From Rhodobacter sp. Har01 (GTDB lineage: Bacteria > Pseudomonadota > Alphaproteobacteria > Rhodobacterales > Rhodobacteraceae): DNA of 64,000 nucleotides. Location of the stretch: positions 434,001 to 498,000 of the forward strand of contig NZ_JAJCTD010000002.1 in NCBI RefSeq assembly GCF_020564565.1. Direction: 5' to 3'. The notes below the pieces were generated by a model. It was not told the DNA's origin. It saw only the letters and a list, made by a program, of their open reading frames with translations, and ran no database searches. The position numbers and the translations under genes are program-made. This document shows, piece by piece, positions 59,338-64,000 of the stretch; position 1 is the stretch's first letter; the number at the start of each line of letters is the position of its first letter.

Positions 59338-59874
59338 ATGGGAAAGATAGAGAAATCCAAGGCGGACGATCTCGGCGTGAAGATCACCGGATCGGCACGG
59401 ACGGGACACAAGATCGAGCTGGCCCAGAACAGCGCCCTGTGTCGGATATTTGGCACGTCTGACGAAATGCAGGCGAACGCCCTTCTGAGTCACTGCCTGA
59501 AGTCTCTGAAAGCGGACGAGGCCAGCGACGAGCACCCAGGCAATGACGAGCGGATATTCATGCTGTCCGTAATCCGTGATCTGGCCCCGCGTGATCCTAT
59601 CGAGCGCATGCTCGCTGTGCAGATCGCAGCAACACACGTCGCAACGATCCGTTCGGCGCGATGGCTGGCGAACACTGACACGATTCCCCAGGTCCAAGCG
59701 CACTACACTGGATTCAACAAGCTAGCCCGGACGTTTGCGGCTCAAGTCGAAGCCCTAAGAAAGCATCGCTCAGGTGGGGAACAACGGGTGACGGTGCAGC
59801 ACGTCAACGTCTCGGACGGCGGGCAAGCTATCGTCGGAAACGTCGGCACGGGGGGGAGGGGTGGCGATGGATAA
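59338..59874 (+). CDS. Conserved-looking hypothetical protein of the element
   Basis: 178 residues from the ATG at 59338, with AAAGG 7 bases upstream. It is largely helical (ADDLGVKITGSARTGHKIELAQNSALCRIFGTSDEMQANALLSHCLKSL, then DPIERMLAVQIAATHVATIRSARWLANTD) and ends in a Gly-rich tail (GNVGTGGRGGDG). No family recognised. Its 3' end overlaps the next gene by 8 bases. Similar pairs with a HGGxSTG-type protein occur in Rhodobacterales islands as far as I recall. Confidence 0.6.
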   Translation: MGKIEKSKADDLGVKITGSARTGHKIELAQNSALCRIFGTSDEMQANALLSHCLKSLKADEASDEHPGNDERIFMLSVIRDLAPRDPIERMLAVQIAATHVATIRSARWLANTDTIPQVQAHYTGFNKLARTFAAQVEALRKHRSGGEQRVTVQHVNVSDGGQAIVGNVGTGGRGGDG

Positions 59875-60145
59875 TGACGACAACCCCATGAGCAAGGCCC
59901 ATGAGGCCCCCAGATGCGCGGCAACGTCCAAGCGGACGGGTGAACGGTGCAAGGGCCCTGCCGTCAGTGGCTGGCGCGTCTGTCGCTTTCACGGCGCTGG
60001 CGGCGGACATTCACCGGGCAAGGATCACCCGTCCTGGCGTCATGGCATGCGGGCGCAGGAATGGATCGCGGCTAGGGCAGAGATCAGCGAGCTGGTGCGA
60101 AAGGCCAGGGAAATCGAGCGCTTGCTTTTCGGTGGCGCAGAGTAA
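59867..60145 (+). CDS. HGGxSTG-like Cys/His-rich small protein
   Basis: 92 residues from the ATG at 59867, with GGAGG 7 bases upstream. CAATSKRTGERCKGPAVSGWRVCRFHGAGGGHSPG is the Cys/His motif common in phage and island small proteins called HGGxSTG-domain (here HGAGGGHSPG). The rest is a charged helix (AEISELVRKAREIERLLF). Function unknown; metal binding is likely from the cysteines and histidine. Confidence 0.65.
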   Translation: MDNDDNPMSKAHEAPRCAATSKRTGERCKGPAVSGWRVCRFHGAGGGHSPGKDHPSWRHGMRAQEWIAARAEISELVRKAREIERLLFGGAE

Positions 60146-60521
60146 ACCATGCCCGCCACAGCGCGAAGAGGTCGGAAATCGTCCCCGCCGCCGTGTGCAT
60201 CGAATCCGTGAGCGTATGGGCTGGCTTGGGGCGTTCTGGAAGCGGTCAGGCGGGGACGCCCAAGGGCATGCATTGGCGCACCTAGTGGCGGATGTTGGAT
60301 GCGATAGACGCGGCAGATGCGGCGGAGAACTTCGCGTTTAGTTAGTGGGTCTACCGGCGATTCCCAGGGATTTCTCCCGACAAGCTGCTAAGGTGAACCT
60401 GTCGAGCAGGTCGACATGTGGCGAGAAGTGCCACGGTGTGAGCTCGCCGCGACGGTAGGCCCGAAATGGCTTTCGGCACCGGGAGCACTTGTAGTAACGT
60501 CTCTCAAAATGGAGAGGCAGC
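60146..60521. other. Gap before the AAA-protease pair
   Basis: 376 bases with no plus-strand gene. It should contain the promoter of the AAA ATPase gene. A short minus-strand frame with a CxxC motif is listed separately. Confidence 0.5.
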
Positions 60522-60532
60522 GTGTCGAGCAC
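60338..60532 (-). CDS. Doubtful small zinc-ribbon-like open reading frame
   Basis: 64 residues, beginning MLDTLPLHFERRYYKCSRC. The composition (KCSRCRKPFRAYRRGELTPWHF) is more protein-like than most shadows and has one CxxC. It is antisense to the ATPase gene start, overlapping its GTG by 11 bases. Without a second cysteine pair or a ribosome binding site I cannot call it real. Confidence 0.25.
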   Translation of the reverse strand: MLDTLPLHFERRYYKCSRCRKPFRAYRRGELTPWHFSPHVDLLDRFTLAACREKSLGIAGRPTN

Positions 60533-61523
60533 TAAGCAAATTCTGGCGCTGCTACGAAGTCGTGTCGAAGGCGACGACGATACGTTCTACTCGATTGCCC
60601 TGCAGGTAGCCGCCTCTGAGGCACGTCAAGGACACAAGAGTACAGCCGAAGAAATCCGCGCAGAGATCGAGCGGGCCCGTGCCAAAAAGTCTCGGGGCGC
60701 ATCAGTCGCCGTCGCATTCGGTGCGCCACGTGGCAACTTAGAGGGCCTGCTGGAGCTTCGTGAGCCGCGTTACAGGCTTAAAGATGTGGTTTTGGGTGAG
60801 CGCTTACAGCTTCGACTGAATGACGTTCTGCTTCAGCAGCGTAAGCGGGACTGGCTGCGCGAGCATGGAAAGGTTCCTAGCCGACGCCTGCTGTTTGTCG
60901 GTCCGCCCGGTTCAGGCAAAACAATGTCGGCAGAAGCATTCGCAGGCGAACTACACCTCCCCTTGTTCGTTATCCGTCTCGAAGGCCTGATTACCCGCTT
61001 TATGGGAGATACAGCAGCGAAGCTGCGACTGATCTTCGACGAAACAGCTAAGCGACGGGGCGTGTATCTTTTCGATGAATTCGATGCGGTGGGCGGTCAC
61101 CGCACATCTTCAAACGATGTGGCGGAAATGCGCCGTGTGCTGAACTCTTTTCTCCAGTTTATGGAGGAAGATACGGCAACCGACAGCGTAATAATTTGTG
61201 CGACGAACCATCCCTCTCTTTTGGACCGAGCTCTGTTGCGCCGCTACGATCAAGTTCTTGAGTTTGATGTACCGACAGAGGAGCAAATCAAAGAAATTGT
61301 ACTGATGAACCTTCGTCCTATGAAGGCACCGAGACTTGCATGGGGGAGGATTGTGGATTCTGCCACCGGCCTTAGCCAATCAGAATTGGCGCGTGCAGTC
61401 GATGACGCCGTAAAGAGCGCAATTCTTGCCGAGCGCCAAGCTGTATCGACAGATGATCTCCTGCTGCGTATTCGGGAAAGAAGTGAAATGCGTAGCGCAT
61501 TTTTGAATGACGCGAAATCTTGA
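60522..61523 (+). CDS. ietA: AAA+ ATPase (IetA-like) of a protease pair
   Basis: 333 residues from a GTG at 60522, with GGAGAGG 4-5 bases upstream. An N-terminal helical region (about 1-95) precedes a classical AAA module: Walker A GPPGSGKT at 127-134, Walker B VYLFDEFD with D185 and E186, sensor 1 in ICATNHPSLLDRALLRRYDQ with the arginine fingers, and a C-terminal lid. The partner protease follows 3 bases after the stop, in the same frame. In the IetAS pair of Agrobacterium plasmids the ATPase is the antitoxin and the protease the toxin, and IetAS is reported anti-phage. The name is by architecture and gene order. Confidence 0.8.
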   Translation: MSSTKQILALLRSRVEGDDDTFYSIALQVAASEARQGHKSTAEEIRAEIERARAKKSRGASVAVAFGAPRGNLEGLLELREPRYRLKDVVLGERLQLRLNDVLLQQRKRDWLREHGKVPSRRLLFVGPPGSGKTMSAEAFAGELHLPLFVIRLEGLITRFMGDTAAKLRLIFDETAKRRGVYLFDEFDAVGGHRTSSNDVAEMRRVLNSFLQFMEEDTATDSVIICATNHPSLLDRALLRRYDQVLEFDVPTEEQIKEIVLMNLRPMKAPRLAWGRIVDSATGLSQSELARAVDDAVKSAILAERQAVSTDDLLLRIRERSEMRSAFLNDAKS

Positions 61524-61526
61524 GGA

Positions 61527-64000
61527 ATGGCGACACGTTTCTCTCTCCCACACATTGACATTTCGGCATTCGTCACCTCGACAGATTACGCTGGTCAGGG
61601 TGGTGGTGGGTCCAGCTCAACTCGCATAAGGCAAGCGCATGGGGCGCGTCTGCTGAATGAACTGAACGCGGCGCTGACAGCTTCCGATTTGGACCGCGTT
61701 CTAGATGATCGCCTGCCACCGCCAACGGGCACCTATATTGAAGTCGAGCTTCAACGGCGAACTAAACCGGATGGACTCGATTTGAAGACGAAGGGGATTA
61801 AGTCGACGGCAGTTCAGGACGTCCCTGAAGGCCGCTTAATTGCTCTCTATGTGCCTGACCATGCGCGTGTCGCTTTAACGGCCATTCTGAATGATTACCG
61901 TGCTGGTCCCCTTACTCCAGCTGGCAAGCCACCACAGTCGGCAAAAGTGGAGCCAATTGAAGCATTTCGTCGGGCGCGTTTGGAAACACTTTGGACCGAT
62001 GATCCGGCTGCTCTGCCTGCTGATCCGCAGCACCAGATGTGGTGGGCAATTTGGACTGAGCGGAGCAATGAACAAGCTTTGGATAGCACATGTGAAAGGC
62101 TTGGCTTGCGTGCTGCGGCAGTTGATCGACGCCTGTACTTTCCTGAAGTCGCCGTCGTGCCGGTATGGGCAACTCGCGCCGCTATAGAACTGATGATGTT
62201 TGCAACAGGTGTGATTGGTGAATTGCGCCGTGCAACCGACAACCCCGTTTTCTTTATGGACGACGTTCGTGAGGCGCAGCACGATTGGTCAGATGACCTT
62301 GCTAGCCGCATCGAATGGCCTGGAACTGAGGTACCCGCGGTTTGCCTGCTCGACACAGGGGTAAATCGTGGACATGCACTTCTGGAGCCCGCGATTGGCC
62401 CGGACGACCTTCACACCTATGATTCCGATTGGGGTTCGGACGATCACGAGGGCCATGGTACCGCTATGGCAGGGATCGCCTTGCACGGTGATTTAGTAGC
62501 CCAGCTAGCAGACACCGAAGTTCGGATTCTGAGGCACCGCCTTGAATCTGTGAAACTCCTCCCGCCGCACGGAGCCGACGCGAGTAACCCTAACTCATAC
62601 GGTCCGATAACTCAGGCCGCAGTGGCGATTGCAGAGATCGCGGCAGTTGAACGATTCCGCATTTATTGTATGGCGATAACGAACGACGGTGTCTCTGGTG
62701 CTCACCCCTCAACTTGGAGCGCAGCGATTGACCAAGCCGCTGCGGGGACAATGATCGGTGACGACGACGACGACGACGACGGCGCGCCGCGCCGTCTCTT
62801 CGTACTGTCAACTGGCAACACGGAGCCGGTTCTGCGCATGGCGGAATGGCTAGGCCAAGATGCTTATCCAGCAGAAGACCCATCACAAGCCTGGAACGCA
62901 GTTACCATCGGTGGATACACAGAGCTCTCGACGGTTACGGACGCGGGATATGAAGATTGGAGTCCATTGGCGGAAGTCGGAAGCCTTAGTCCACACAGCC
63001 GGACTTCTGTAGGCTGGTTGCCGGGGCGGTCCCCATTCAAACCGGAGCTGGTGCTAGAAGCTGGTAATCGTGCGGTCAGCCCTGGGCGCAACGACATTCT
63101 GACTGTTGATTCGCTTTGCCTACTTAGCACTGGCCGGGAAGTTGACAGGCTTCCCTTAGTGCCATTCGATGCGACTAGCGCTGCAACGGCGCAAGGAGCG
63201 CGAATTGCGGCACGTATCGCTGCGGACCATCCTGAATACTGGCCTGAGATGATCAGAGCTCTTATGGTTCATAGTGCTGAATACACGGATAAGATGCGTT
63301 CGGCTTTCAATGCTCAGCCGGGCTTGCGGGAACGTTATGCGCTGGTGCGCCGTTTCGGCTACGGTGTTCCCGATTTTGAGCGCGCGACTGCTTCGGCGCG
63401 TGATCAGGTTGCGCTCATTGCTCAATCCGAAATTCAGCCCTTTCGTTTGCAGGGGCAGCGAAAGTTCAACGAGTGTCATTATTACGAACTCCCGTTGCCG
63501 ACAGAAATCCTTGAACAGTTGGGCAACGAACAGATCGACCTTAAGGTGACTCTGTCGTACTTCGTAGACCCGAACCCCGGGTTCTCAGCAAATGTTGACC
63601 CACAACGGTATCAGTCATTCGGCCTTCGGTTTGATCTTCGCCGAAAAGGTGAAACTATCGACGCCTTCAAGCGTCGTGTGAATGCTTCTGAGCGCGAGGA
63701 CCCGCGCATCGGCGGCATGGCGCACGCAGACGATAGTCGTTGGCTGCTTGGCCCCGACAGCATCTCAGCGGGCTCTCTGCACTGTGATACGTGGAGCGGA
63801 CCGGCGATTGATCTTCTGGGGCGAGATCGTCTGTGCATCAAGCCTGTTGGCGGTTGGTGGCGTGACCGGGCGAGGCCGAAAGTAGTCAATAGGAAGTCCC
63901 GCTATGCGCTGGTGGTCACGCTGAAGGCCCGGCGCGTGGATATCGACCTCCACACCCCGATCAGCATAGCGGTTCAACAGCCAGTCGAGATCGACGTTCC
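61527..64000 (+). CDS. ietS: Subtilisin-like serine protease (IetS-like), 3' end beyond the window
   Basis: At least 824 residues, with no stop before the edge. The catalytic triad of an S8 protease is visible: D276 in VCLLDTGVNRGH, H310 in DDHEGHGTAMAG and S551 in ATSAATAQG; N431 in STGN is the oxyanion residue. About 240 residues before the catalytic domain and at least 200 after it are extra. There is no signal peptide, so it acts in the cytoplasm with its ATPase. A run of seven Asp codons (62760-62780) interrupts the catalytic domain. The start follows a GAGGA only 0-2 bases away, and the frame is shared with the ATPase gene. Confidence 0.82.
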   Translation, partial: MATRFSLPHIDISAFVTSTDYAGQGGGGSSSTRIRQAHGARLLNELNAALTASDLDRVLDDRLPPPTGTYIEVELQRRTKPDGLDLKTKGIKSTAVQDVPEGRLIALYVPDHARVALTAILNDYRAGPLTPAGKPPQSAKVEPIEAFRRARLETLWTDDPAALPADPQHQMWWAIWTERSNEQALDSTCERLGLRAAAVDRRLYFPEVAVVPVWATRAAIELMMFATGVIGELRRATDNPVFFMDDVREAQHDWSDDLASRIEWPGTEVPAVCLLDTGVNRGHALLEPAIGPDDLHTYDSDWGSDDHEGHGTAMAGIALHGDLVAQLADTEVRILRHRLESVKLLPPHGADASNPNSYGPITQAAVAIAEIAAVERFRIYCMAITNDGVSGAHPSTWSAAIDQAAAGTMIGDDDDDDDGAPRRLFVLSTGNTEPVLRMAEWLGQDAYPAEDPSQAWNAVTIGGYTELSTVTDAGYEDWSPLAEVGSLSPHSRTSVGWLPGRSPFKPELVLEAGNRAVSPGRNDILTVDSLCLLSTGREVDRLPLVPFDATSAATAQGARIAARIAADHPEYWPEMIRALMVHSAEYTDKMRSAFNAQPGLRERYALVRRFGYGVPDFERATASARDQVALIAQSEIQPFRLQGQRKFNECHYYELPLPTEILEQLGNEQIDLKVTLSYFVDPNPGFSANVDPQRYQSFGLRFDLRRKGETIDAFKRRVNASEREDPRIGGMAHADDSRWLLGPDSISAGSLHCDTWSGPAIDLLGRDRLCIKPVGGWWRDRARPKVVNRKSRYALVVTLKARRVDIDLHTPISIAVQQPVEIDV
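62760..62780 (+). repeat. (GAC)7 microsatellite in the protease gene
   Basis: Seven identical GAC codons encode seven Asp residues inside the subtilisin domain, between the histidine and serine active-site regions. Slippage would change the loop by whole residues without breaking the frame. Confidence 0.85.

Noticed and set aside
55945..64000. CRISPR array or complete prophage in the element
   Set aside because: No regularly spaced direct repeats and no capsid, terminase or tail genes are visible; content fits an integrative or satellite-type island.

Overview
The window is high-GC alphaproteobacterial chromosome, most likely from the Rhodobacterales (Rhodobacter/Paracoccus relatives). The evidence is the secA, lptC-lptA-lptB-hpf-ptsN and dnaK-dnaJ gene orders, short ATGA/TGATG gene overlaps, NAD-dependent molybdenum formate dehydrogenase genes in the order fdsG-B-A-C-D, and an FNR-type box at the cytochrome bd genes. 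The genus cannot be read from this sequence.

Bases 1-27200 are mostly housekeeping and envelope genes: a parvulin isomerase and secA with two secreted proteins behind it; radC; dnaK-dnaJ; an AlkB-type dioxygenase; an SH3-like secreted protein coupled to a polysaccharide-export permease; cysQ-kdsB-galU; then two tandem paralogous glycosyltransferases, a GT14-like enzyme and a double-domain sulfotransferase, suggesting a branched, sulfated surface glycan. They are followed by a cupin, ptsN, hpf, lptB-A-C, kdsD, a small RNase D and an outer-membrane barrel.

Bases 27200-38800 hold accessory metabolism: a five-gene NAD formate dehydrogenase operon behind two strong palindromes, an AmmeMemoRadiSam divergon (Memo-AMMECR1 fusion facing a radical SAM enzyme that ends in a perfect 44-bp palindrome), and a second divergon of a pyrroline-5-carboxylate-reductase-like protein and an unfamiliar 590-residue protein with a C-terminal cobalamin domain.

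Bases 38800-48000, all on the minus strand, form a low-oxygen respiratory block: cydD (frameshifted), cydC (large internal deletion), cydA, cydB, a 47-residue cydX, a TDT/SLAC1-type transporter, an octaheme cytochrome c and a membrane cytochrome b. Bases 48500-55600 on the plus strand carry a DevB-DevC-DevA-type exporter and a four-gene xanthine-dehydrogenase-family molybdoenzyme operon with its own MoaD-like protein.

From about 55775 to beyond the right edge lies an integrative element. It starts at an orphaned 3' end of a tRNA (probably tRNA-Leu, minus strand) still followed by its terminator. A P4-type tyrosine integrase follows, then an unknown 359-residue protein, an AlpA-like regulator, a winged-helix-type protein and two small conserved hypotheticals. 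The last cargo is an AAA+ ATPase and a subtilisin-like protease with the composition and order of IetAS, described as a toxin-antitoxin and anti-phage pair. The protease runs off the window.
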